Positions 34,250 to 43,647 of a stretch of 64,000 bases of DNA are shown piece after piece. Location: positions 1-64,000 of the forward strand of contig CAWIVH010000016.1 of NCBI GenBank assembly GCA_963839475.1, in the 5' to 3' direction. This DNA is from CAWIVH01 sp963839475. GTDB taxonomy: Bacteria > Acidobacteriota > UBA6911. Position 1 is the stretch's first letter; every line of letters starts with the position of its first letter. Under the pieces are notes generated by a model. The model was not told where the DNA came from and did not search any database. It was given only the letters and a program-made list of their open reading frames with translations. The position numbers were made by a program, and so were the translations under genes.

Positions 34250-36538
34250 ATGATCGGCACTTCTACAGAGGTTTCGAGTCTCTCTCCGTGGTGGAAACAC
34301 ACGGTGATCCTAGTAATGATTGCTGGTTTCTCGGTTCTGTCCCTGGTCACGGTCCTGACCTATACAAACGCTCCACCCATCCCCGAGAGGATTACGGATG
34401 TATCGGGAACCATGGTTTTTGCAGGAGCTGACATTGAAAAAGGACAAGAAGTGTTCCTCAAATATGGTCTCATGGAGCACGGAAGCCTCTGGGGTCATGG
34501 AGCGTATCTGGGCCCCGATTACAGCGCGGAATATCTGCACAGGCTAAGCGAGATAACCCGGGACAGGATAGCGATCGAGAAGTACGGCAAGGCCTTTGCG
34601 CAGCTTTCGTCGGACGAACAGAGCGTCGCATCAGCGCGGACGGAAAAGGTGCTCAAGGAAAACCGCTACGATGCAGCCTCACGCACGCTCCAGCTCTCGT
34701 CAGGTGAGGTGGATGCTTACCGCACTCAGCTCTCCGAATGGAGCGAGTACTTCAGCAAGAAGGACGCCGCTCCCGGGCTGCCGGACAAATATATTCAGGA
34801 TTCCGCGGAGATCAAAGCCCTGACCGCTTACTTCGCCTGGGCAGCTTGGGCCGCAGCGGCGAATCGTCCGGGGAAGAATTATTCTTACACCAACAACTGG
34901 CCGTATGAGCCCATCGCAGGAAATCGCCCTTCCACCGAGACCTACGTCTGGAGCGCCTTGAGTCTCATCACCCTCCTGTCAGGGCTGGGTCTGATCCTCT
35001 TCGTCGTCGGTAAGTTTGACTACCTGGGTTGGAAGGGCGATGGCGGCGGCACCCATTTCCTGCACTCTACTCCCCCTGCTCTGAAGCTCACCCCCAGTCA
35101 GTGGGCTACAGGGGCGTTCTTCGGAATAGTGGCGCTCTTGTTCCTGGCGCAAGCATTCCTAGGAGGTGTGCTCGCCCACTACCGTGTAGAGCCGGGCGCC
35201 TTTTACGGATTCGACATAGCCCGCGTGCTGCCCTACACACTGGCGCGCACCTGGCATCTCCAACTCGCCATTTTTTGGATTGCGACGGCCTGGGTGGGCG
35301 GCGGCCTTTTCCTGGCCGCGTGGGTGGGCGGCGGGGACCCCAAAGGCCAGAAGACCGGCGTTTATGCACTCCTCGGGGCGCTGGTGGTGGTCGTTGTCGG
35401 CAGCCTTGTTGGCGAGTCACTCGGTATCAACGACAAACTGGGACAGCTCTGGTTCTGGATCGGCCACCAGGGTTCCGAGTACCTGGACCTCGGGCGGTGC
35501 TGGCAGTTCCTGCTTGCGGCCGGGCTCCTCTTCTGGTTGTCTCTGATGTTTCGGGCGCTGAAGCCTGCCATCAAGAGCCCCAAAATGCGAGAACTCTCCT
35601 CACTCTTTCTGTACGCGGCCGTAGCGATCCCTGTCTTCTATTTGCCCGCCCTTTTCTACGGCCCCCACACCAACTTCGCCGTTATTGACAACTGGCGCTT
35701 CTGGATCATTCACCTTTGGGTGGAAGGATTCTTCGAACTCTTCGCGACGGTGCTGGTGGCCATCATGTTCCACCAGATGGGTGTGATCAGCACCAAGACC
35801 GCAACGCGCCTGATTTACCTGGACGCGATCCTATACCTCAGCGGCGGAATCATTGGAACGGGACACCATTGGTATTTCACGGGACAGGGAGCGCTCAACA
35901 TGGGCCTGGCGGCATGCTTCTCCGCTCTGGAAGTTGTTCCTCTCACGCTTCTGACTCTGGATGCTTGGGACTTTATAAAGCTGAGGAAGGCGCAGTGTTC
36001 CACGTGCGGCCACGATCTCGCCTGGGGCCAGAAGTGGGCCATTTATTTCCTCATGGCCGTCGGTGTTTGGAACTTCGTCGGCGCAGGCATTTTCGGTTTC
36101 CTGATCAACCTGCCGATCGTATCCTACTTCGAGGTGGGGACGACGCTCACCCCCAATCACGGCCACGCCGCACTATTTGGTGTCTTTGGGATGTTGGCCC
36201 TGGCAGTCCTGGTCTTCTGCTTGAGGACTATGCAATCCGACACCGCTTGGAAGGGAACGGAGAAGTTCATCCGTGTGGGCTTCTGGGGTCTTAACGCGGG
36301 CCTCGCGCTCATGATCATCCTGGATCTGTTCCCCGGCGGAGTAATCCAGCTCTGGGATTCCATCGCCAATGGATACTGGCACGCACGCCGCCTGACCTTC
36401 CTGATGAGCGGCACCTACCATAAGCTGGAATGGCTGCGCATGGCGGGGGATATGGTATTCCTCTTGGCCGGCGCCTTACCAATAGCGCTCGGCGCGTTGA
36501 GAAGTTTATGGAAAAGGGATCTCTCTGCCTCGGAATGA
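34250..36538 (+). CDS. norB: Quinol-dependent nitric oxide reductase, large subunit
   Basis: A 762-aa integral membrane haem/non-haem iron enzyme reducing 2 NO to N2O. The length fits the single-subunit qNor type. The N-terminal extension (residues 40-235) resembles a cytochrome c domain without a haem-binding CxxCH, with the typical EHGSLWGHGAYLGPDYSAEY. The membrane part holds WHLQLAIFWIATAWVGGGLF, the non-haem iron/Glu block LWVEGFFELFATVL, GTGHHWYFTGQ and LTPNHGHAALFGVFGMLA. No separate NorC gene is present, consistent with qNor. It probably detoxifies NO or closes a partial denitrification pathway using membrane quinol. Confidence 0.94.
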   Translation: MIGTSTEVSSLSPWWKHTVILVMIAGFSVLSLVTVLTYTNAPPIPERITDVSGTMVFAGADIEKGQEVFLKYGLMEHGSLWGHGAYLGPDYSAEYLHRLSEITRDRIAIEKYGKAFAQLSSDEQSVASARTEKVLKENRYDAASRTLQLSSGEVDAYRTQLSEWSEYFSKKDAAPGLPDKYIQDSAEIKALTAYFAWAAWAAAANRPGKNYSYTNNWPYEPIAGNRPSTETYVWSALSLITLLSGLGLILFVVGKFDYLGWKGDGGGTHFLHSTPPALKLTPSQWATGAFFGIVALLFLAQAFLGGVLAHYRVEPGAFYGFDIARVLPYTLARTWHLQLAIFWIATAWVGGGLFLAAWVGGGDPKGQKTGVYALLGALVVVVVGSLVGESLGINDKLGQLWFWIGHQGSEYLDLGRCWQFLLAAGLLFWLSLMFRALKPAIKSPKMRELSSLFLYAAVAIPVFYLPALFYGPHTNFAVIDNWRFWIIHLWVEGFFELFATVLVAIMFHQMGVISTKTATRLIYLDAILYLSGGIIGTGHHWYFTGQGALNMGLAACFSALEVVPLTLLTLDAWDFIKLRKAQCSTCGHDLAWGQKWAIYFLMAVGVWNFVGAGIFGFLINLPIVSYFEVGTTLTPNHGHAALFGVFGMLALAVLVFCLRTMQSDTAWKGTEKFIRVGFWGLNAGLALMIILDLFPGGVIQLWDSIANGYWHARRLTFLMSGTYHKLEWLRMAGDMVFLLAGALPIALGALRSLWKRDLSASE

Positions 36539-36650
36539 GCACCATACGGGCGAAATTGGGGATAGTCCACCTGTGAAACCCGCATGAAGTCTCGAACGAA
36601 GGATTACGCACATAGCCTGAAATGACTTCTTCGTTCTTCTGCAAGATAAA

Positions 36651-36881
36651 TCAGGCAGCAGCATTGTCGTGAAAGAGCTCGGGAAAAGCGACATCCCTCA
36701 AGTCAGAAGAGGATTTAAGGATGATATCGGTCGAGTATTCGCTCGGAGATGTCACCCAGCAGTGCTGGTACCCACGAGGTAGGTCCTTCAATAAAGGATT
36801 GACATAGCACGAATATCGTTCCAGGATCCGCGGCCAGTCCAACCCGTAAATCGATTTGCGGATTTCTGTGCGCACTTCCAA
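36651..36881 (-). pseudogene. Possible transposase C-terminal fragment
   Basis: The frame reads GLDWPRILERYSCYVNPLLK, DLPRGYQHCWVTSPSEYSTD and IILKSSSDL, a pattern I associate with the end of a DDE-type transposase-like family (…LPRGYxWxTxQxEYATDVxF…). It has no proper N-terminus and ends without the usual FLGRKL. Identification is from memory and tentative. Confidence 0.3.
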
Positions 36882-36928
36882 TCGTCAATGCACAAAAAGA
36901 CGTTGTCGTGTGTTGAAGGGTGCTCTCA

Positions 36929-37732
36929 TCAGGGGGCTCGCCCGGCGCCGAGCGACCGTTCGAGCTCGTCGATTTCGCGCCGCAGCGCAGCGATCCGGGC
37001 TGCGACGTCATCGCCGCGGCGGACTTCCTCCTCCTCACGCCGGGTCGCTTCGAGGTTGTTAATCACCACCGCGATGAACAGGTTGACCACCACGAACACG
37101 GCAATCATGATGAAACTGCCGTAGAACAGCCATGCCGCCGGATGGCCCTCGCGGCTGGCCGCCTGGATCTCCACCCATCCCTCGAGCGTCAGGATCTGGA
37201 ATAGAGTCCCCGCCGCACGCGGCAGCGATGCCCAGTGGCGCGGATCGACCTGACCGAACAGGTGGACGCCGAGCACGCCATAGACATACAACAGCAGGCC
37301 GAGCAGCAGGAGGACGTGCCCCATCGATGGGATCGAACGCAGCATGGTTCCGATGATCAGGCGCAGGTCGGGAAGGCTCGAGACCAGGCGCGCAACGCGC
37401 AGGACTCGGGCCAGGCGCGCGACGTTGGTGAGGGCGCCGGTCATGGGTAAGAGCGACAGGGCCACGACCGCGAAGTCGAACGTGTTCCACCCGTCGCGGA
37501 AGAACTCGAGCGGCCTGCGGCCGTGGGCCACCAGGCGCACTGCGATTTCGAGCACGAAGATGGCCTGGATAACGGCATTCAGCGCCAGTAGCAGGGGGCC
37601 TTGGCGCTGCATGAGGGACGCCGAGGTCTCGATCCCCATCAGGACCGCGTTGGCGACGATCAGCGCCAGGACCACCTGCTGGAAACGCGGATGGGAGGCA
37701 ATGGCTTGGCAGCGGGCAACCATCGGATTCAT
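36929..37732 (-). CDS. Voltage-gated cation channel, BacNav-like
   Basis: A 267-aa six-helix ion channel. S1-S3 cover residues 15-105, and S4 carries regularly spaced Arg (NVARLARVLRVARLVSSLPD). The pore loop ends in FQILTLEGWVEIQ, corresponding to the TLESW selectivity filter of bacterial sodium channels with Gly replacing Ser. S6 is FIMIAVFVVVNLFIAVVINN. A C-terminal coiled coil (VAARIAALRREIDELERSLG) would hold the tetramer. The ATG at 37732 overlaps the stop of the upstream antiporter gene (ATGA), so translation is coupled and both may serve sodium homeostasis. Confidence 0.88.
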   Translation of the reverse strand: MNPMVARCQAIASHPRFQQVVLALIVANAVLMGIETSASLMQRQGPLLLALNAVIQAIFVLEIAVRLVAHGRRPLEFFRDGWNTFDFAVVALSLLPMTGALTNVARLARVLRVARLVSSLPDLRLIIGTMLRSIPSMGHVLLLLGLLLYVYGVLGVHLFGQVDPRHWASLPRAAGTLFQILTLEGWVEIQAASREGHPAAWLFYGSFIMIAVFVVVNLFIAVVINNLEATRREEEEVRRGDDVAARIAALRREIDELERSLGAGRAP

Positions 37733-38379
37733 GGTGTATTCCTTCCCGCGATTCCCGGGCGGGCGGGCGGAGCGATTGCGCCCGACGGAGCACCGGGTTC
37801 GGCGATCAACCACTGCAGGATCAGGATAATGACCCCGGTCCGCAGGAGATTCAGGGCCAGCGACAGGGTTGCAGCGCCGACCATCACGCCGCCGATGCCA
37901 TAGCCGAGCGAGACCACGAGCACTCCAGCCCCAACTTCGCCTCGAGGCCACATGCCGATGCAGAGGGCCAGCCTCTGCCGGATCGAAGCCTCCTTACTAT
38001 AGCAGAAGAGCGGGAACATCTTGCCGAGGTTTCCGAGCAATGTGAGCGCCAGGACGTGCAAGATCATCATTCCCCAGCCGGCTTCCACTCCGCCGATGCG
38101 CGGCATCGACATTCCGACGAGCACCATGAACAGGGCCGAGAGGATGGCCGAGACTTGTTGCTCCTGCGCGCTTTCCGGGCCCTCCTGGTGTCCGTCGCGC
38201 GCGTCGTCGCTGTGCGGGTCGGCCCCGGCCGGCCGGGCCAGCGTACAGCCCATGACAAAGGCCGGGAGCAGCACTTCGATGTGGATGGGAACGACGTCGT
38301 CCAGGAATTTGCTCGAGACGGTCTGCGACGCCAGGATCCCCGCAATCAGCAGGAGGGAGAAGAGCAGAACTTTCCTCAA
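37729..38379 (-). CDS. Na+/H+ antiporter, C-terminal half only
   Basis: A 216-aa product if it starts at the TTG at 38379, whose TTGA overlaps the stop of a tiny upstream ORF. It matches only the last part of a monovalent cation:proton antiporter: VEVLLPAFVMGC-like start, SAILSALFMVLVGMSMPRIG, LALTLLGNLGKMFPLFCYSK and LCIGMWPRGEVGAGVLVVSL. About half of the usual transmembrane core, including the ion-binding Asp helices, is absent. It is therefore either a truncated pseudogene or a reduced partner of the channel with which it is translationally coupled. The longest frame to 38658 adds non-family sequence. Confidence 0.6.
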   Translation of the reverse strand: MRKVLLFSLLLIAGILASQTVSSKFLDDVVPIHIEVLLPAFVMGCTLARPAGADPHSDDARDGHQEGPESAQEQQVSAILSALFMVLVGMSMPRIGGVEAGWGMMILHVLALTLLGNLGKMFPLFCYSKEASIRQRLALCIGMWPRGEVGAGVLVVSLGYGIGGVMVGAATLSLALNLLRTGVIILILQWLIAEPGAPSGAIAPPARPGIAGRNTP

Positions 38380-38504
38380 TAGGCACGCTCCCGGCGCCAC
38401 TCGCGCGTTGCTGCTACGGTGACAGTTACAAAGGTGATCGGCACTACGAACAGCATCATCGTGCGGCTGAACACCGGCAAGGCATCGTGCTGCGACGACG
38501 CCAT
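38376..38504 (-). CDS. 42-aa single-span membrane peptide upstream of antiporter
   Basis: ATG 38504 opens MASSQHDALPVFSRTMMLFV, followed by VPITFVTVTVAATREWRRERAY. It has one hydrophobic helix with a positively charged C-terminus. Its TGA overlaps the TTG start of the antiporter fragment. It could be a genuine small subunit or the last piece of the missing antiporter N-terminal region in another frame. Confidence 0.4.
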   Translation of the reverse strand: MASSQHDALPVFSRTMMLFVVPITFVTVTVAATREWRRERAY

Positions 38505-38782
38505 CGCCCGGCATCCTCATCGGAGCCCGGATGAACTCTCTGAGTAAGGCCCGCGCCGGTCCCTCCTCGAGCGCCTCGGAGGTCTCGATCCCCGTCCGTA
38601 CAGCATCGGCCGGGATGAGAGTGCAATACCCAAACTCGTTTGCAGCCGCAGACCGCATGTGCTATTAATGATTCTTCCGGCAGCTTTCAGATTTTTTTTG
38701 CCCTCCGGGGAGGCCCGCATGAAAAGATGGGCCGAAGTGAATTCCCAGCCGATCCCTCCAAACATCCACAGGAGATGAAACC

Positions 38783-39631
38783 ATGAAGAAAAAATGTGTT
38801 CTGGCTTTTTCTTTGCTGCTTTTGTTTCTATCCGCCTGCACGACAAAAGTCAACGATCCGGCCGATGTTCAGGCCATCCGGCAATCGTGCGACGACTATG
38901 CCAAAGCCTTCAATGCGAAAGATGCCAAGGCTGCGGCGGCATATGCGACGGATAAGACTCTGTACTCCGACCTGAATGTCGCACCGATTGTCGGGACCGA
39001 AGCGATCTCGAAGCTTCACCAGGTCTATTTCGAGCGGTTCGACATCCAGTTCAACATGCCGGTTGCCGATGTTCAGGTTTCCGGCGACCTCGGTGTCGCG
39101 CGCGGCATTTGGACGATGAAGATGACCCCCAAAATGGAAGGGGTCGCCGCCATCGAAGACAGCGGGAGCTGGACGATCGTATCGAAACGTCAGCCCGACG
39201 CCTCCTGGAAATGGGATTCTATTATTGCCAACAGCGACCGGCCGCTGCCCGGAGCCACATCCGACGGCGCTGAGGAAGCCGCCCTGATTCGAATTGAGAA
39301 GGAATGGGCCGATGCCATGCTGAAGTCGAATTTCGCGGCCATCGAACCGATCATCGCCAAGGAATATACCTACTACGCGGACGGACAGGTCATGAGCCGC
39401 GCTCAGACGTTTGCGGAATTCAAATCCGGTGCGTTCAAGATCACCTCCATGGAGCTCAAGGATCTGAAGCCGGTCGTGTTTGGTGATGCTGCGATCGTGA
39501 CCATGACTGTTGTCATGAAGGGAAAATACAAGGGGAGCGACATACCCGGACCGACTCGCAGCACCGATTTCTTCGTCAAGCGCGATGGCCGCTGGCAGGC
39601 CATCAGCACTCAGAACCAGACCATCAAATAG
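38783..39631 (+). CDS. Lipoprotein with two DUF4440/SnoaL-like domains
   Basis: A 282-aa lipoprotein: signal peptide MKKKCVLAFSLLLLFLSAC with a lipobox LSAC. Two NTF2-like cone domains follow, about residues 28-145 (VQAIRQSCDDYAKAFNAKDA ... SWTIVSKRQPDASWKW) and 160-280 (IRIEKEWADAMLKSNFAAIE ... STDFFVKRDGRWQAISTQ). DUF4440 domains bind small hydrophobic ligands or act as steroid isomerase-like enzymes; no catalytic residues can be assigned. GGAG is upstream of the start. It is monocistronic. Confidence 0.88.
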   Translation: MKKKCVLAFSLLLLFLSACTTKVNDPADVQAIRQSCDDYAKAFNAKDAKAAAAYATDKTLYSDLNVAPIVGTEAISKLHQVYFERFDIQFNMPVADVQVSGDLGVARGIWTMKMTPKMEGVAAIEDSGSWTIVSKRQPDASWKWDSIIANSDRPLPGATSDGAEEAALIRIEKEWADAMLKSNFAAIEPIIAKEYTYYADGQVMSRAQTFAEFKSGAFKITSMELKDLKPVVFGDAAIVTMTVVMKGKYKGSDIPGPTRSTDFFVKRDGRWQAISTQNQTIK

Positions 39632-39909
39632 GACTCCGGCGCCGACAGGAAAAAGGCAATCGGTACTGTGCGCCCGACCGGCGAGCGCAGATCGCCGGCG
39701 GCCCCGGGGTTCTATCTGCTTTGCATATCGGTGGAGACGGCAAAAACCCGGCCCGAGAGTGCGGACCGCGAAAATCCTGGACAACCCCGCCACCTGGTGG
39801 CTATGAATGAAATCCATTGCCAAGATTGTGATCTTTCTTAAACGCTTCGTTCGAAGGCAAGAATCAATGCCTGGAATCCAATTCCAATCCTTGAAAGGTG
39901 GGTGCCAGT

Positions 39910-41484
39910 ATGAAAAGAATTCTGACGATTGCATTCATCAGCCTGGGCTTATGGGGATGGACGCTGGCTCAGGACAACGGCAATTCAAATGCGGCAATTC
40001 AGAAGGGCAAGGCGCACTTTGCCGCGAACTACCGTGCCTATGGATTGACGGACCCGGATACGGATTTGAAGCTCCGCAGCGCCAAACCGGGCACCGGCGG
40101 AATGACACACCTGCGCTATGATCAGTTCTACAAAGGCGTCCCCGTGTTCGAAGGAGAGGCCATCGCTCACGTGGATGCTTCGGGCGAAGTCTCAATCACC
40201 GATTCACTGCACGGGAACCTGAACCTGGATGTCCGGCCCAACCTGCCGGCCGGGGCGGCGATGGCCATCGTACGCCGCGCCCTCGACCTGCGCGGCCCGG
40301 TCCCGGACCCGGAAGTGACCCTCCAGATCCTGCCCCGCGGGGAGCGGGTCGGTATCGACATGCTGGTATGGCACGTTGCGATATTTTATGAAAATGAGGC
40401 AGACGGGACCGGCAGCTACGACATCTTCGTGGACGCGGCCTCCGGCATGCCGGTTTGGGGTTTCGACTCTCTCGAGACCAGCGCGACCACGGGTACCGGG
40501 AAGACCATGTTCCTCGGGGACAAGTCAATCAACCTCGATCTTTCCAGCGGCAAGTATTATATGCGCGACGTGAACAAGGCCAGTTCCAAGACGACCGACA
40601 TGTTAAGTCTGCCCTTCGGAAGCGGTACGATCTTCTCCAGTTCCAGCAATATCTTCGGCAACAACAGGCCAGATTTGAGCAATCGGGCCACAGCCGGGGC
40701 CGACGCGCATTTCGGTATGGTGGCAACTTGGGATTATTTTAAAACCAAATTTGGCCGCAACGGCATCGACGGCAAGGGACGCAGCACCTACTCCCGCGTT
40801 CATTACAGCCGGAATTACGAGAACGCTTTCTGGACGAATTCCTGTTTCTGCATGACCTATGGCGACGGGGCTTCCACTTTTTACCCATTGGTGGCGCTGG
40901 ATGTGGCGGGCCACGAGATGGCTCATGGCGTGATGAGCACGGAGGCCAACCTCACCTACAGCGGCCAGTCCGGGGGCTTGAACGAATCGAGTTCCGACAT
41001 CTTCGGCACCATGGTCGAGCTTTTCGTCAACGACAACAATGATGGGACAGCCAATCGAGACGATACTCCGGACTACTGGATCGGGGAGCGGATTTATAAG
41101 TCGAACTGGTCGACCGGGAATTATGTCCAGACCAAGGCGCTGCGATACATGGACGACCCTGCCAAAGACGGCTCCAGCCCGGCGTGCTATTCATCGACTA
41201 TAGGCAGCCTGAACGTCCACTACTCTTCCGGACCGAACAACCACATGTTCTATCTGCTTGCGGCAGGCGGCACCAGCAAGTGCAACGGAGCAGTCGTAAC
41301 CGGCATCGGCCCGGCAAAGGCCGAAGCGATCTGGTACGATGCGATCGCCAACTGGATGACGGCTTCCACCAACTACGCCGGAGCGCGACAGGCTTGTCTC
41401 AATGCCGCCGCAAAACTCTATGGTCAGGGCTCGCCCGAGTACATCGCTGTTGGGGCGGCCTACACGGCCATCAATGTGCCGTAA
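39910..41484 (+). CDS. Secreted M4 (thermolysin-family) metallopeptidase
   Basis: A 524-aa preproenzyme. Signal peptide (MKRILTIAFISLGLWGWTLA QD) is followed by an FTP/PepSY propeptide (about residues 30-200, MTHLRYDQFYKGVPVFEGEA). The catalytic domain has the zinc motif VAGHEMAHGV near residue 335 and the third ligand Glu about 25 residues later in GGLNESSSDIFG. A C-terminal His-containing NVHYSSGPNNHMFYLLA is the proton-donor region. It would be activated outside the cell to degrade proteins. The longest frame begins with a GTG 4 codons upstream; AAAGGTGG favours the ATG at 39910. Confidence 0.93.
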   Translation: MKRILTIAFISLGLWGWTLAQDNGNSNAAIQKGKAHFAANYRAYGLTDPDTDLKLRSAKPGTGGMTHLRYDQFYKGVPVFEGEAIAHVDASGEVSITDSLHGNLNLDVRPNLPAGAAMAIVRRALDLRGPVPDPEVTLQILPRGERVGIDMLVWHVAIFYENEADGTGSYDIFVDAASGMPVWGFDSLETSATTGTGKTMFLGDKSINLDLSSGKYYMRDVNKASSKTTDMLSLPFGSGTIFSSSSNIFGNNRPDLSNRATAGADAHFGMVATWDYFKTKFGRNGIDGKGRSTYSRVHYSRNYENAFWTNSCFCMTYGDGASTFYPLVALDVAGHEMAHGVMSTEANLTYSGQSGGLNESSSDIFGTMVELFVNDNNDGTANRDDTPDYWIGERIYKSNWSTGNYVQTKALRYMDDPAKDGSSPACYSSTIGSLNVHYSSGPNNHMFYLLAAGGTSKCNGAVVTGIGPAKAEAIWYDAIANWMTASTNYAGARQACLNAAAKLYGQGSPEYIAVGAAYTAINVP

Positions 41485-41681
41485 GGATGGCGGATCTCCG
41501 GCAGTCATGCGAAGGGCCGCCTGATGCGGATGGTTGTACGTGATGGTGCAACATTCCCATGAGCTTCAGGTGGCTCCGCTTCAGTCTGAGTGGGTGCCGA
41601 GGCCGTCCTCCGCACCCTTCATTTCCCGAAGAAAATCCGCGCGCCGTTGCATCCGCACAGGGCGGCTGCGTTGAGCCAAGA

Positions 41682-41918
41682 ATGCAGGGTTTACTGAGTC
41701 TCAGCGACGTGGTTTCGCGGGCGAGCATGTCCACAAGGTTCATCCGAAAGCATCTGTCCGAGATCCCTCATTACCGCGCTTCGGCGCGGGGAAAGATCTG
41801 GATCGACTGGATCGACTTTCAGTCGTGGGTGCGGAACCTGCATGTCGAGATCAGGCAGGACGACCCCGTGGTTGAGATCTTGCGCGACCTTGCCAGGAGA
41901 AGGAGCGGAGCGGCATGA
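41682..41918 (+). CDS. Excisionase-like HTH protein of an integrative element
   Basis: A 78-aa protein (MQGLLSLSDVVSRASMSTRF IRKHL ... GKIWIDWIDFQSWVRNLH) with the layout of MerR-like excisionase/helix-turn-helix proteins: a first strand-helix, a recognition helix and a wing with WIDW. Its stop overlaps the start of an integrase N-terminal fragment (ATGA at 41915-41918), the usual xis-int order. The frame extends 41 codons upstream without family similarity. Confidence 0.6.
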   Translation: MQGLLSLSDVVSRASMSTRFIRKHLSEIPHYRASARGKIWIDWIDFQSWVRNLHVEIRQDDPVVEILRDLARRRSGAA

Positions 41919-42136
41919 GCGTCAAGGTCGTTGAAATGTACCCGGGCAGCTGGTACATCCGGGTCGTATACAATTATTTCCTCAAGACCAAGCAAATCGA
42001 CTCCAAAGAGCGCGCGGTCGAGGTCAGCCGTAAGCTGACCACGGCGCTCGATACCAAAAATGCAAACAATCTGCAAATGGAGGCTGCCACCGAGGCAAGG
42101 AAGCCGCCGGTGGGCCTGCATATGACGTTTCCCTGA
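41915..42136 (+). pseudogene. Integrase N-terminal (arm-binding) fragment, copy 1
   Basis: The first 57 codons (MSVKVVEMYPGSWYIRVVYN YFLKTKQIDSKERAVEVSRK) look like the arm-type DNA-binding domain at the start of phage tyrosine integrases. After MEAAT the sequence changes abruptly, and the frame ends 15 codons later; no core or catalytic domain follows. Almost the same DNA occurs again at 48.04-48.21 kb. Confidence 0.6.
41918..42091 (+). repeat. 174-bp direct repeat, copy 1 (integrase N-terminus)
   Basis: Identical to 48039-48212 except for one base (GACTCC here, GATTCC there). The similarity begins inside the second codon of the integrase fragment and ends sharply after GCTGCCACC. Confidence 0.95.
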
Positions 42137-42162
42137 CCAATGGACTGCCGAGCGGGATTTTT

Positions 42163-42654
42163 ATGGGGCATTACGCAAAGACGATTCGGGAGAAGGCAAC
42201 CTCGAAGAACCTCGCGAAGGAGTTGGACATCCCGGTCATCGCCGTCTCCCAACTGAACCGAGAGGTGGAGAAGAACTCGGGAGGCGACTGCTACTTTGAA
42301 GTCCTCAACTTCGACCGTGAGCAGCCAGGGCTCTACAAACGGGCCAAATCCGACTATCCCGACCCTTCGGAATCTTCGGGAGGCTCCGGGAATTTCCCGG
42401 AAGAACAGAACCTAACCCCTACGAACCCAAGGGAACTGAATCTAAGGGACCCGAACAGAAACGAACCGAACACACACCGAATCCAACCGCGGCTGACGCC
42501 GCAATGTCGGCGGTGCCGGAGGTGCTGTTCGAGGTCTACAGGACCGAGAACAAACGCCTGCCGCAGGTGCTGGAGTTCGGTCCAGAACGCCTCGAGAAGT
42601 AACGGAAACGCCTGCTCACCCTCCGATCCTGGAGGCCCGGTACGTTGCAATTAG
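42163..42654 (+). pseudogene. DnaB-helicase fragment joined to phage replication-protein module
   Basis: The frame starts with GHYAKTIREKATSKNLAKEL and DIPVIAVSQLNREVEKN, the Walker B/H3-like end segment of a DnaB-type helicase. It then switches to YFEVLNFDREQPGLYKRAKS DYPDP, shared with the phage-type gene at 15.7 kb, and goes out of frame. The homologous tail (PEVLFEVYRTENKRLPQVLE FGPERLEK) is visible in another frame up to about 42600. It is a mosaic of decayed phage genes. Confidence 0.6.
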
Positions 42655-43012
42655 GTGGAGGTGCGACAGCAGGGTCACGTCCGGCGACTCGGTTTGGGAG
42701 TAAAATGCGGCTGGAGTCGAGGCAGAGGTGTCGAAGTTGACAGAATACCCATTGTCGGCAGAAGGATAAGGCGGCTGAATAGATGCGGCCTGCGAGGCAC
42801 GCGGAAGCCAGCTTGCCCTTCCTATCCTTTCTTCTTCGAGGTTGCGGATGACGCGAGCCCTCTGCAGCGGTCCACGGGGGAGTATCGGGTCTCCGACATC
42901 GCTTAAGGTCGGCTTCGAGCCGACACCACATGAACCCCTGGCCTTGAAGCCGAGGGTCGTTCAGTGAAGCCGTTGCTCCTGGTGAAACCTGACGCGCCAA
43001 AATTCTCCGGCC
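42655..43012. other. Non-coding stretch
   Basis: No supported gene; the long minus-strand frame from 43000 has Arg/Pro-rich shadow composition and no start signal. Confidence 0.4.
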
Positions 43013-43477
43013 TTATGGTACCTTTGGCAGTGCGCATTCTAGCCACGCCAGACAACCACTTACGGGGTTACTGGCAAAATGCTGGACGTACATATCTGTG
43101 CCAACACGCAGTCGTGCCGAGCATCTGATTTGATCTTCTGGAATATCTACCCGAACTTTTTTCTTCCCTTGCGAAGTCACACTGCACCCCAGAATGTTGG
43201 GCGCTGGGGAGATCAAGCCATCGGTCCAGACAAACCAAGTCTTGGGAAAACTTCCGAGTTCGTCCGCAGCCACCACTCTTATTCCACTGCCATTGCCAGA
43301 ACTCATATCGAAGCACATTCCATATACGCAGTATCCGGTCGCAACACTGTATATGCCGTGAAAACTCTGACAGGCGAGATTGGGGTCTGTGGGGCAATTA
43401 CCGTATTGGGTTTCCTGGGCGAATGCCCCCGATGAAAAAGTACCCATCACGAAAAGAGTCAGAACTAGCCGTTTCAT
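43013..43477 (-). CDS. Secreted Cys-containing protein of unknown function
   Basis: A 154-aa protein with a clear signal peptide (MKRLVLTLFVMGTFSSGAFA then QE). The mature part contains eight Cys (CPTDPNLACQ, YCVYGMCFDMSS, LGCSVTSQ, IRCSARL, SGCLAWLECALP), suggesting disulfide bonding in the periplasm or outside. I recognise no family. Its start faces the divergent regulator pseudogene at 43.6 kb. AAGGAAAACGACT precedes the ATG. Confidence 0.7.
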   Translation of the reverse strand: MKRLVLTLFVMGTFSSGAFAQETQYGNCPTDPNLACQSFHGIYSVATGYCVYGMCFDMSSGNGSGIRVVAADELGSFPKTWFVWTDGLISPAPNILGCSVTSQGKKKVRVDIPEDQIRCSARLRVGTDMYVQHFASNPVSGCLAWLECALPKVP

Positions 43478-43647
43478 AGTCGTTTTCCTTACCGTGGACC
43501 TGCGCCACGCTCTCTGTAAAGTTGGTTCCGGGCCTCAATTGGCTCCACTTCCGCATGGAATTACCTTTGGTATTCTTCTAGCACGGCTGGCGCCCAATGC
43601 TGCATTGACTTTGCCTTACCGTGTAAGTTCTTGAGCCGAAGAATGTT

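Noticed and set aside
38828..39934. 368-codon minus-strand frame opposite the DUF4440 lipoprotein
   Set aside because: The plus-strand gene has a lipobox and two NTF2-like domains; the antisense frame is a codon-bias shadow.
42536..43000. 154-codon minus-strand frame
   Set aside because: Arg/Pro/Ser-rich shadow composition, no ribosome binding site and no similarity; it overlaps a phage-gene remnant on the other strand.
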